Origin: Macrothele yani | Taxonomy: Eukaryota; Arthropoda; Arachnida; Araneae; Macrothelidae | Assembly: GCA_039090855.1 (NCBI GenBank) | Contig: CM077011.1 | Coordinates: forward strand, 41,373,501-41,437,500 | Length of the DNA: 64,000 nucleotides | Direction: 5' to 3' | Position numbers and translations under genes: made by a program | The notes under the pieces: generated by a model | What the model saw: only the letters and a program-made list of their open reading frames with translations | Database searches by the model: none | What the model was told of the DNA's origin: nothing | In this document: piece after piece, positions 45,830-56,280 of the stretch | Position numbering within the stretch: position 1 is the stretch's first letter | Layout of the letters: each line of letters starts with the position of its first letter

Positions 45830-46300
45830 AGTTAATGTTAATGTTTTGATGTACTGTATACCTAAGAATTAGGAGGATTCACTGATTAAGTACTTTTCTT
45901 TTAAGACAATGGTGAATTGCTCTTGAAAATTGTTCTGTTTTTTCCAAATGCTCTCCATCCAAGTTTTATACGTCGATTAGTTTCTTCTTCAATGTGGCCC
46001 TTGCTTGATATCTGTTGCCGAAGGTAAATGCATCTGTCGGTTACCTGTAGATTTCCCCGTGAATTGCTAAATTTTCATTTCTTGTAAAGGCATTGTACAA
46101 CAGTTTTGTTTTCTGAAAGTTCATTTTAAATCCCACTTCCTTACTCTTGTCAGCAAGTTCCTGGATCATACTCTGCAACTCTGAAGGGGAACTTGCTAAA
46201 ATGATTGGGTCACGAGCAAACAAACGTAAGCTACATAATTTCCATTAATCATCCGCTAGTCTTTTCAGTTAAATGATTCTACAATGTGAAGAACTTGGGA
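45830..46300 (-). pseudogene. RTE reverse transcriptase fragment
   Basis: Minus-strand reading gives SELQSMIQELADKSKEVGFKMNFQKTK (46040-46223), nearly identical to residues 196-222 of the RTE at the window start. Further frames match the part after it (ALT-EEEINRR-like and LKRKVFDQ-like, with QILLILRYTVHQ). FADD itself is lost upstream. An isolated, decayed internal piece. Confidence 0.8.
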
Positions 46301-46579
46301 GATATGGTATCATCTAGAAGGATTTTTTTCTCTTTTAAATCCTAAAAAAAAAAAATCTTGATAATTTTTTCTTGAACACGAACGAAAGAGAATTTTCTCA
46401 ATCAGTCTACCAGAAACACATGTCAAGTATTGACATCCCCTAGCGGAAAGTGGAGAAAGTCTTAGCAAGTATTACTGGGTACAATGCGAATTTCTCATAA
46501 GTAGAATACGAAAATCATCTTCTTCGGTATGAAACGTGTGCGTAAATAAATCATCAACAGAAGGATTTCTGAAGAGCGG

Positions 46580-47745
46580 GATGAAAAATTGTTTCTTCAG
46601 AAATAGTTGATAATAGAAACATCTTTGCTATCGACTAAGCCTGGTGCAACACTACGGAAACTGGCAGAGGAATTGAAAACCTCTCATACGACCATCGCCA
46701 CCTGACTTTGGAAGTTGGGATATTCGTTTAAATTGTGCAAATGGAAACACCATGCATTGTTTGACCAGAATCGGATGCAACGCTATCCCATTGCTGTTGC
46801 TCTGCGTGAAAGAGAAAGTTGGGATATTCGTGTAAACTGTGCAAATGGGTGCCCCATGCTTTTTCTGACCAGAATCGGATGCAACGCTATCCCATTGCTG
46901 TTGCTCTGCGTGAAAGAGAAAGTTGGGATATTCGTGTAAACTGTGCAAATGGGTGCCCCATGCTTTGTCTGACCAGAATCGGATGCAACGCTATCCCATT
47001 GCTGTTGCTCTGCGTGAAAGAGAAAGTTGGGATATTCGTGTAAACTGTGCAAATGGGTGCCCCATGCTTTGTCTGACCAGAATCGGATGCAACATACTCC
47101 ATTGATGTTGCTCTACCTGAAAGAGAAAAACCGGAAAGCTTTTTCCATCAGTTGATCACGGGTAACGAAAAATAATAAGTCACATACGCGAATGTTACGC
47201 GACAAAAAGCATGGACCAAACCGGGACATCCTCCACAGAAGGTCGCTAAGCCACCCCTTCATGGACGGAGTGTGATGCTTGGTTGCTAGGGGGATTGTTG
47301 CGGTTTGGTTCACTATGGACTGTTAACGCAGAACAATACCAACACAGCGGATGCCTACGTCGAACAGAATGACACTCTCCATGCTTCACTGCAAGAAAAG
47401 CGCCCATCGTTGATTAATCGCCATGGAGTTGTTTTCCCCGGATAACGCTCGTCCACATGTCGCTTTACTGATCCAGCAAAAATTCCACGAGCTGGAATGG
47501 AAAACGTTGTCGCACCCTTTATTCCCCGGACCTTTCCCAGTCCTACTTTTATCTCTTCCGGTCTTTGTCGAATTTTCTCCCTGAGAAAAACTTTGCAAAT
47601 GACGATGACGTGAAACGTTGATTGGATGACTTCCTCAACTTTCGCTCGCCAGACTTCTATCGCAATGGGGATATTTTAACTTGTAGATCTGTGGAACTGG
47701 GTCATCAGTTCCAATGAGGGCTACCTGAATGATTAGGTTAAGTGT
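46580..47745 (+). pseudogene. Mariner transposase remnant 5 with internal 104-bp array
   Basis: Forward traces: KPGATLRKLAEELKTSHTTIAT (46640-46710), then the LGKV-KLCKWVPHALSDQNRMQR linker that is tandemly repeated, then degraded RVTKNNKSHTRMLRDKKHGP, GIVAVWFTMDC near 47285, ELFSPDNARPHVALLIQQKFHELEWKTLSHPLFPG near 47430 with the second catalytic Asp, and FARQTSIAMGIF near 47640. The first catalytic Asp region (usually DEKW) is lost at about 47150-47180. Terminal repeats could not be paired. Confidence 0.75.
46717..47100. repeat. 104-bp tandem repeat in mariner linker, about 3.7 units
   Basis: Units start at about 46719, 46819, 46923 and 47027, each with GTTGGGATATTCGTGTAAAC, AATGGGTGCCCCATGC and ACGCTATCCCATTGCTGTTG. 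Last three units are almost identical. Each encodes the GKWVPH-type linker. 104 is not a multiple of three, so frames rotate between units. Confidence 0.92.
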
Positions 47746-47897
47746 TTTGTACGATTTTTTAAACTTGAAATACATGCTTCTCTATTTTTCGGATACTTTT
47801 TTTTTCAACCTGATATAATCAAATCTTCCTGACTTGACTGACTTCCAGTGGCGAGCTAAAGAATAAACTCTTGGGCGTTCCGACGTGACGTTCATTA

Positions 47898-49446
47898 CAG
47901 AAGGTACAAAAATTAAGGACGAAGAGGAGAAATTAGCATAACAGCCGAAAGAGCAGTAAGAACGGACCGAAAGACCACTCAGAAGATAGACTAGAGTCCG
48001 GTACGGTAGGGCATGCGCATATATGCAGCATGACGTAGGGGGGAGTGTCGGAAGGGTATAAAGCACACGGGCGGTGTACGCTCAGCAATTCGGTGAAAGC
48101 TGTTGCACGATGTACATCGGTTTGAACGACGTCAAGTTGCTGCCACCGTGGGATATGGCCAACAGGCAATCCAGTAGCCGACATCTGGATGACTTTACCC
48201 GAGGTCGCGTCATTGGGAAGTTGGAAGAAGGTCGAAGTGGGACTAGTGTGGCCGAGGAGTTCGGGATCGCTCACACCATCGTTTCACGAGCTTGGAGAGC
48301 ATTTCAAAAGACAGGAACAGCTGTCCGAGAGTTTAGCAGTGGTCGTCCACGAACAACCACGGCGGCGGACGACCGGTATATTGTCCTACAGGAGAGAAGA
48401 GACAGACGGCAGACAGCGAGAGAAATCGCAAGGCACGTGCAACAGACAACTGGACGTCCGTTATCGCGTTTTAACGTGGCCAGGAGGCTGCACAAAGGTG
48501 GTCTATTTGCACGACGACCAGTACGGTGTGTGCCATTAACGCCTGCTCATCGGAGACGGCGGTTTCTGTGGTGCCAGGAACACAAGAACTGGACACATCA
48601 GCAATGGGGTCGAGTTCTCTTTACGGATGAGAGCCGATTTAGTCTGACGAGTGATTCTGGACGTATACACATCTGGAGTGAGCAAGGAACACGCAATCAG
48701 ACCTCCAACATCATCGAAATGGACCGGTTTGCAGGTGGCGGAGTTCTCCTTTGGGGCGGTATCATGGTTGGTAGCCGTACTGACCTCCACATCTTCCAAG
48801 GAGGTTCAGTCACTGGTGTCCGCTATCGTACCGAGGTTCTCCTGCCTCACGTGCGTCAGTTTAGAGGTGCTGCGGGTCCTGAGATCCTCTTCATGGACGA
48901 CAACGCTACACCTCATCGTACAGTGGCTGTCGCAGAGCTGTTGGAGAGTGAAGATATTCAATGCATGGATTGGCCCGCAAGGTCCCCGGACCTAAATCCA
49001 ATCCAACACGTGCTGGACCTTCTCGGGAGATGCTTGGCAGCACGTGACCAGCTACCGGCAACGATTCCGCAGCTGCGATTGGCGCTACAAGAGGAATGGG
49101 CCGCGATGCCTCAACAGCTCCTTGACAACCGCGTCCTCAGCATGGACAGACGTTGTAAAACCTGCAACGCAGTCAGGGGTGATCATATCTCCTACTAAAG
49201 ACTGGATTTTTCTTGGCAGCCACCTGTCCCATGGACGTTTCTGTCTTCTGTACAATTGTGCTCGAAACTACCTTTTCAATAAAGTGCCTTTGTATCCTTT
49301 GGATTCCTTGTTTGGACGGTTTTGCTCACTTGTCCCATATTCTTGCATCTTGGGGATCATATGGTATGATTTGAGTCGATGTATAGTACTTCTGCACGAT
49401 GTTACATTCGAAAAACCGTCACGTCCTTAATTTTTGCACGGCAGTG
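47898..49446 (+). mobile_element. Tc1-like element J with open transposase gene
   Basis: A 1549-bp element flanked by TA (47896-47897, 49447-49448). Terminal repeats: left GTACAAAAATTAAGGAC and right GTCCTTAATTTTTGCAC. The only element in the window whose transposase is open from start to stop. Confidence 0.92.
48155..49198 (+). CDS. Tc1-like transposase, open but with Glu-to-Gln at the catalytic site
   Basis: Cut-and-paste transposase, 347 residues from the Met at 48155. The frame is also open upstream to 48074, but 347 residues is the usual family length and MANRQSSSRHLDDFTRGRVIG is a typical start. Domains: paired-type helix-turn-helix 1 (residues ~12-60, RGRVIGKLEEGRSGTSVAEEFG then HTIVSRAWRAFQ), a basic SSGRPRTT stretch (~70), helix-turn-helix 2 (~80-125, RRQTAREIARHVQQ, RPLSRFNVARRLH), then the catalytic core. 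First Asp is D158 in FTDESRFSL, second D249 in MDDNATPH. The third position, residue 284 in LNPIQHVLDLLG, is Gln instead of Glu, and the usual Trp three residues on is Leu. Loss of the acidic residue should abolish catalysis; binding could persist. No poly(A) signal judged. Confidence 0.85.
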   Translation: MANRQSSSRHLDDFTRGRVIGKLEEGRSGTSVAEEFGIAHTIVSRAWRAFQKTGTAVREFSSGRPRTTTAADDRYIVLQERRDRRQTAREIARHVQQTTGRPLSRFNVARRLHKGGLFARRPVRCVPLTPAHRRRRFLWCQEHKNWTHQQWGRVLFTDESRFSLTSDSGRIHIWSEQGTRNQTSNIIEMDRFAGGGVLLWGGIMVGSRTDLHIFQGGSVTGVRYRTEVLLPHVRQFRGAAGPEILFMDDNATPHRTVAVAELLESEDIQCMDWPARSPDLNPIQHVLDLLGRCLAARDQLPATIPQLRLALQEEWAAMPQQLLDNRVLSMDRRCKTCNAVRGDHISY

Positions 49447-49448
49447 TA

Positions 49449-49920
49449 TAATAAAATATAACCGAAATTTTCATAAGTAAGCCAAAAACGGAATGTAAGA
49501 AAATGGTATGCACTCTCTGTCTTGAAGGGAAAGATTACGTCAAACGCTTTCTTCTAGTGATGACCCAGATTCACAGGTGTTTGTTAATCCTGACCTACGA
49601 CTTCCTAGGAAATCCTTCTGTCCTGTAGAAAGAGGAAATCTCTTTTGCCTCCCATTAACACTTTGCTCAACCGATGAAGGAAAACAAAAACACTCCCTCT
49701 CTTAGAAGTAAACTGGTAAAAATAAAACTATTGCTGTCGCCATTAAAACACTGCCATCAGAAAGAGCAGGAACGGATGAATTTTTGTCAGGTATGAATTT
49801 TTGACGGATGTATGAGTTCGAGTTCTAGCAGGTGACTTGCGCTCATAGACACCTGCTAGAACTCGAACTAACCCGACAGACCAACAAAACAAAGCAATCA
49901 CAATAAGCACTCCATTTTCC
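49449..49920. other. No gene; contains a perfect hairpin
   Basis: No coding sequence recognised. Perfect 20-bp inverted arms at 49815-49834 and 49850-49869 (AGTTCGAGTTCTAGCAGGTG) enclose 15 nt. Confidence 0.6.
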
Positions 49921-49921
49921 T

Positions 49922-50495
49922 TTTATTGACACTTTCCAACCGTAGGTTGAAGAAGCGTATATGCTCCAGCTTTGTCCGTCCGCACGATAACTGGCATAAA
50001 AATGGTTTGATTTCGATGAAATTTTAGTATGTGGTAAGAGGACCACCTGGGGTTGAACCCTATTGAAAATGGGACAAATGGGGTCAAAGGTCACGACGTA
50101 GGAGCGGAATCATTCCATTGCCCTTATGCGTCATAACTTGTTTACGCTTTCCAACCGTAGGTTGAAGAAGGGTATATGCTCCAGCTTTGTCCGTCCGTCC
50201 GCACGATAACTGGCGTAAAAATGGTTCGATTTCGATGAAATTTTAGTATGTGGTAGGGGACCACCTGGGGTCGAACCCTATTGAAAATGGAACAAATGGG
50301 ATCAAAGGTCACGACGTAGGAGCGGAATCATTCCATTGCCCTTATGCGTCATAACTTGCGTAAATATGGTTCGATTTCAATGAACTTTTACTATGTGGTA
50401 AGAGACTGCCTGGGGACGAACCCTATTGAAAATGGACGAAATGTGGTCAAAAGTCAGGACATAGGATTGCGATCCATTCCATCGCCCTTATCCCA
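49922..50495 (+). repeat. Family B satellite block
   Basis: Three to four forward units with two head blocks (CTTTCCAACCGTAGGTTGAAG near 49934 and 50147, then CTTTGTCCGTCCG). The two head-plus-unit segments are nearly identical over more than 200 bp, so this is a recent duplication. Cut by the MITE at 50505. Confidence 0.85.
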
Positions 50496-50504
50496 TATTA
50501 TTAA

Positions 50505-50945
50505 GGTGGACGTCAAGTAATTTTGCTTCCTATACTTCCAATGGAAAAACTTTTGTACAAATTTCCTTCACAATTAATGTGTTCCCAAGGATGAAAATTT
50601 GAACATCGATTAAAATAACTTCATATTATAACTTGGAAAACTTAATATTTTGCCAAAACATAACCATAATTATATTAAAAACCAATAACTTTTCCTTTGG
50701 TGGTGTTGAAACCAGAGGAAAAGATGGCGCGACCTGTACTTTGATGACGTCAGTGTACAAATAAATGTTGGATTGCATAATTACTATGATGGTTTAGAAA
50801 ATATTAAGTATTCCAAGTTATGAAATGAAGCTATTTTAATCGATGTTAAAAATTTTCATCCTTGGGAACGCATTAATTGTGAATAAAATGTGTACAGAAG
50901 TTTTTCCATTGGAAGTATAGGAAGCAAAATTACTTGACGTCCACC
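50505..50945. mobile_element. Palindromic MITE with TTAA target sites
   Basis: A 441-bp element bounded by TTAA on both sides (50501-50504, 50946-50949). Ends GGTGGACGTCAAGTAATTTT and exact complement. The inverted arms run about 150 bp each with scattered mismatches (50505-50655, 50795-50945); the 140-bp centre has no coding capacity. TTAA duplication is the piggyBac mark, though the terminus is not a classic piggyBac CCY start. Confidence 0.8.
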
Positions 50946-50949
50946 TTAA

Positions 50950-51335
50950 AATAGCAATTCTTGTATGCATGTACATACATTTTATTTTGAAAACGGCTCT
51001 AAGAATTTTGATGAAAGTCGTTAACCTACCGTTTTCTGGTACTAGAAACCGATTTAGCTTGATCTCGACTTTAGGAGAATTCGTTTAGTGGGTTAAATAA
51101 CCACCTCGAATTATAACGTTTTCAGTGTCATGGCGTTCTTCCATTAAAGGTACCAATGCTTAGAAATCTTATGACGTCACAATCTCGCGTTTGAGAATGT
51201 TGGCGCGCGGTCACGCCATCTGTTCCGTCACGCGTTGTGTGTGGATCCTATTAAAGTTTTATGACGTCACACTCTTTCAAGCAGATGTTCGCGATTCCCA
51301 TCTGCCTCATTACGTCACGTGTTGTGTGTGTATGC
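50950..51335. other. Gene-free; ~90-bp duplication with TGACGTCA sites
   Basis: No gene. Segments 51165-51254 and 51256-51340 are diverged duplicates, each with TTATGACGTCAC near its start and a GTCACG(C/T)GTTGTGTGTG block at its end. The TGACGTCA palindromes (51172-51179, 51262-51269) match the CRE/ATF consensus. Confidence 0.55.
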
Positions 51336-52010
51336 CCGTCCGCACGATAACTCGCGTAAAATTTGTTCGATTTTTTTGACATTTTAGTATGTGGTAGGGG
51401 AATAACTGGGAAGGAACCCTATTGAAAGTGAACGAAATGGGGTCAAAGGTCAGTACATAAGAGCGGGATCCATTCCACTGCTTTTATGCGTCATAACTAA
51501 CGTAAAAAAGGTTCCATTTCAATGAAATTTTAGTATGTGATAGGGGACCCCCTGGCGACAAACCCTATTGAAAATGGGCGAAATGGGGTCAAAAGTCAGG
51601 ACGAGCGGAATCACTTCCATCGCCATTATGCGTCATAACTTACGTAAAAATGCTTCGATTTTGATGAAATGTTCGTATGTTGTAGGGGATTGCCTGGGGA
51701 CGAATTGTATTGAAACTGGGCGAAATGGAGTTGATGGTTAGGACACAGGAGCAGGATCTATTCCATAGCCCTTATGCATCATAACTTACGTAAAAATGCT
51801 TCGATCGCGACAAAACTTTATCATGTTATTTTGGAGGTATACCGAACCGGTTCTGTTGAATATCATTGAAATGGGATCAAAGCTCAAGGCACAGGACCGA
51901 TATTTATTCCACAGCCATTATTCTCATAACTTGAGTGATAACTTGAGTAATGATTTCTGGTATGTTGGAAAGCGTATTATAATCAATGCATTGCATGATT
52001 TTACAAACTT
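51335..52010 (+). repeat. Family B satellite block
   Basis: Four to five forward units. The first lacks the GTAGGTTGAAG head but starts at GCCCGTCCGCACGATAACTCGC. The last ends in TTCTGGTATGTTGGAAAGCG at 51956 like the other blocks. Confidence 0.85.
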
Positions 52011-52850
52011 GTTTTATTTTGTTGTCATTATTCTTTCGTGACACGTATGTGAATAGGCATGCTGAAAAGACCCCGAAAAATAAAAAGTTAAAAAGAAATT
52101 GATAGGTATGTGCGTTCCATCAATGGGAGTATAAGGCATGAAACGCTGTGACAACGAAAGAAAATAGGCGTTTATAAACAAACAGAAATAAACAAACGCT
52201 AACCAAGATTTGTTATAAATTTAGATGTCACTTGACGAGCAAATGGTAATTAATGAGAAAAGAACCACAAAGATAGCTGCGTGAAAACTTGCTACGGAAT
52301 AACTTACGCTATCTGCTTTTCATCAATTTAGGTAAACATTGCGCTATAGTGGCCTTTCGTGAGAGGAAATTCCGCTTTTATTAGATTTCTACCAGAAAAT
52401 GAAACCGACGTAATTTTGAATGCCGCTCACCTGGAGACTGGTTCCTACTGAAGCGGAAGCGTTCTCTTAAATTGGAGCGATTGGTTATTATGCTGCAACA
52501 AATTCTGAACGCCTGACGCTTCATTCTCAGGTAACGCAAATTCCTGTGACAAATTAAACCTGGAGTTTGTGGTGTAGGAAGAATGCTAAGTTAATCATTT
52601 CAGTGTTGTCACAGAAAACGTATTTTTACCCAATGAGTTAAACTCTCTTAGGAAATGCACCGCAGATACCTCGCTCCAGTCCACATACGGACTTAAATAC
52701 CAGAAATAAGAAACTTTTCTCGATAATAAAAAACAAGAAAGATGACACCTAATTTTCGGGTGTAATAAGCACTTCTTTTGAATCCGTTCTGACGCAAATT
52801 AAATTTATCAAAGCTATTCAAAGGCAATGGAACCGGTATGGAAAACAATA
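52011..52850. other. No gene recognised
   Basis: About 840 bp without recognisable coding sequence or repeat. Confidence 0.5.
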
Positions 52851-55005
52851 GTATCTGACGGAAGAAAGAAGTTTCACAATCGGGTTTTTAATCCCTCAGA
52901 TATTGGTGTAAACGGAATCTTGAGCTCACGAACTCTTAGAAACAGAGTTATCGACAAAAATAAGATGTGACTTTACGTCCCCTGGTGGGAAAACCATGCA
53001 TTATTTTAGGAAGAAAGTATTCTCAAAAAGTTTATCCACATGAGCGGTATCGGTCCAAGAAAAAAATTTAGTCGAGTTTTCAGGAGCCCAGATTTTGCTG
53101 CAAATACATCAGAAGCAGAAAATAACACTTATGACCCCTGGTGGCCACACCATTCGTTACAAAACATTAGAAATTATGTGAAAAATATTTTCCATCAAGT
53201 CTTGTATGCGATACAGGAAGAATTTTTCAAATCGGAGTTTTGGGAGCAGAAAACGCAATTTACCTTTATGCGCCCTAGCGGAAAGTCTTAAATGATTTAC
53301 GTGAAAATTTTGAATTTATAGGAAAAACATTTCGCATTGGAAACACTATCCAACAACGAAGGAATTTTTCAAATTGGACTTTTAGAAGTAGAGATATTGA
53401 CAAAAATATGATATACATCTATGCCTCCTGGCGTAGAAACCATGCATTATTTCAAGAAGAAAGTGTTCCTAAAAGGTTTGTCGACATGAGTAGCATTGGT
53501 CAACAAAATACTTTTTTTCCAATCGAAATTTTAGAAGCTCATATTTTGCTGCAAATACATCAGAAGTAGAAATTAAGACTTACGCCACCTGGTGGCCATA
53601 CTATTTTTTTTACAAAAATTAGAAATTATGTGCAAAGGATTTCCCATCAGGAGCTGTATCCGGTGCAGAAGGAAATTTTCAAATCGGAGGTTTAGAAGCA
53701 GAGAAATAGTGGGAAACGCAATTTACCTTTACGCCCCCAAGCGGAAAGTCTATGAATTACTTGAAAATTTTGAATTATTAGGAAAACATTTCACACTAAA
53801 AACACTATCCAACAAAGAAGGATTTTTTTAAATCGGACTCCTAGAAGTCGAGATATTGACAAAAATAAGATATACGTCTACGCCCCCTGGCGCAGAAACC
53901 ATGCACTATTTTAAAAAGAAAATGATTCTGAAAGGTTTGTCGACATGAGTAGTATCGGTATACAAACGACGTTTTTTTTAATCGAGAATTTAGAAGCTCA
54001 TATTTTGCTGCAAATACATCAGAAGCGGAAATTAAGATTTACGCCCCCTGGTGGCCAAACCATTTTTTTGCAAAAATTAGAAATTATGTGCAAACGATTT
54101 CCCATCAGGAGCTGTATCCGGTGCAGAAAGAATTTTTCAAATCGGAGATTTAGAAGCAGAGATAAAGAGCGAAACGCAATTTACCTTTACACCCCATAGC
54201 GGAAAGTCTATGAATTACTTGAAAATTTTGAAATTATATGAAAAACATGTCACACGGAAAACACTATCCAACAAAGAAGGAATTTTTCAAATCGGACTCC
54301 TAGAAGTAGAGATATTGACAAAAATAAGATATACATCTACGCCCCCTGGCGGAGAAACTGTGGGATATTTTAGGAAGAAAATATTCCGAAAAAGTTTATC
54401 GATGTGAGTGACATCAGTCCACGAAAGAATTTTTTCAATCGATATTTTAGAAGCTCAGATTTTATGGCAAATGCATCAGAAGCAGAAATTAACACTTACG
54501 CCCCCTGGTGGCCAAAGTATTCTTTACCAAAAATTCTAAATTAAATGCAAAAGATTTTTCATTAGGAGATGTATCCGCTGAAAAAAGATTTTTCAAATCG
54601 GAGTTTTAGGAGAAGAGTTATCGGAAATAAATGTAATTTACTTTTACGCCCCCTAGCGGGAAATCTATGCGTAATTTGAAAATGAAACTATATCTAAAAC
54701 ACTCTTCGATATAAATGGAATCGAAAGATAAAAGAATTTTTTCAATCGGATGTTTAGAAGCAAATATGTGGATTAAAACGTAATTTTGAATTCGACATCA
54801 TCTGCATTTATGCCCTCTAGCGGCAAAATTGTGCATCGTAAAAAAAACGAAATAAAGGATCATTATTCGCATATTTCAAGCTTCCGAATGCAAAAAGAAT
54901 TTTTCAAATCCGACTAATAGTTGCAGAGATACCGTGGGTACAGACGAACGGACGGACGGACAAACCGATAACAGAAGCACGATCTTTTTTTACAAAAGAC
55001 GTGCT
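52850..55005 (+). repeat. Family A satellite block, about 14 units, three-unit periodicity
   Basis: Units average about 153 bp (starts of the TTTTTCAAATCGGA-like segment near 53361, 53516, 53671, 53823, 53975, 54137, 54283, 54437, 54588, 54738, 54897). Every third unit shares GTCGACATGAGTAGTATCGG and TTTTGCTGCAAATACATCAG, giving a ~455-bp higher-order repeat. Each unit carries a CGCCCCCTGGTGGCCA- or CGCCCCCTAGCGG-like motif. The block ends with ACAGACGAACGGACGGACGG near 54945. Confidence 0.88.
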
Positions 55006-55108
55006 AAACAAGCAAAAGAACTTTGGTTTCAGAATTCTAAATTTCAGCAATATTTAGATTGATAACAAGGAACAGCACACCAATTAAGTAGTAAATACGT
55101 AGTAACAC

Positions 55109-56085
55109 TGTACTGGTGATCCGATTTGTTGGCGTAGAAAGTAGACACATTAGCGTTTCCAAGTTTTCGCATATCAATCAGATGGCTTTTTCAAGGAAGT
55201 TAGACAGAGACGGCAACTGAAAAATAGAACGCATGATAGATACGACGTTATATTCATTTAAAGATATGACGCATCACGTTGGTTGCACGCGCGATATCCT
55301 GGTAGGGAGAAGACTTTACTTGAAGAATTGGTTCCAAATTCGTGGCAACTCGAGTGAGACGCAATCATTGCAAATATCGCTGTTGGTAATGATCTCCAAG
55401 GTTTCCCGAATGGCTGTACTTTTAGGAGAAGAGTAGGTAGCTAATTTCTTTATGTCGTCCCACATAGGAGTATAGCGGACTCGAATTTGACTTCTCTGGA
55501 TAGTGCCGTGGCTACTTTACCGTATTTTGTGTCTCTTTTATGCTCGTTGACTCTGATTCCAAATGAACGCTTGGTCATTCCAATGTAATATCGTTTAGAG
55601 CCGTTCGGATACTGTAGGGAGGTCGCATAAACACGTGCTTCGCAGGAGAGAGGTGGTTTTTCACTACTTCCCTTTAGCATAGTATATAAAGATGCAGGAG
55701 ATCTTATGCCTACGCCGTAGTTCATCTTCTACGGCGTAGGCATACATTTTGGAGATCATTACCAACAACGATACTTGCAATGATTGCGTCTCACTCGAGT
55801 TGCCACGAATTTGGAACCAATTCCTCAAGTAAAGCCTTCTGCCTACCAGGATACTGCGCGTGCAACCAACGTAATGCGTCATATCTTTAAATTAATATAA
55901 CGTCGTATCTATTGTTATCAAGTCAAGTTTCCGCTTTCAAATTGTTAATGCGTTCTATTTTTCAGTTGCAATTTCTGTCTAACTTCCTTGAAAAAGCCAT
56001 CTGGCTGATGTGCGAAAGCTTGGAAACGCTAATGTGTCTACTTCCTACGCCAATAAATCGGATCACTAGTACAGTGTTACTATTT
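55109..56085 (-). mobile_element. Penelope-like element fragment between inverted repeats
   Basis: Outer arms 55109-55400 and 55748-56085 are inverted copies (over 85 percent similar by eye), the left one lacking about 43 bp. Between them lies a minus-strand frame (55450-55725) with KRYYIGMTKRSFGIRVNEHKRD, the YIG, Arg and Glu-containing signature of a GIY-YIG nuclease, as found at the C terminus of Penelope-like elements. Long inverted or direct terminal repeats are also typical of Penelope. No reverse transcriptase remains. Between frame and right arm lies a perfect 16-bp hairpin (55705-55720, 55729-55744). Assignment is good for GIY-YIG, moderate for Penelope. Confidence 0.7.
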
Positions 56086-56280
56086 ACTATTTAATATTTA
56101 GATTATTACCATTAATTTATTATTTTCATATTCATGAATACAATACTTAAAACCTCATCTCATGATCACGTGCAACATAACTGCCAAACGCAGATTGCTC
56201 AAAAGTAGAAGTTGCGTAGAAGATTTAGAAATATATAGAGAACTAACTATTTTTGGCAGGACTTTTGTAAAACGAGTGTG
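56086..56280. other. No gene recognised
   Basis: Short AT-rich spacer. Confidence 0.4.
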
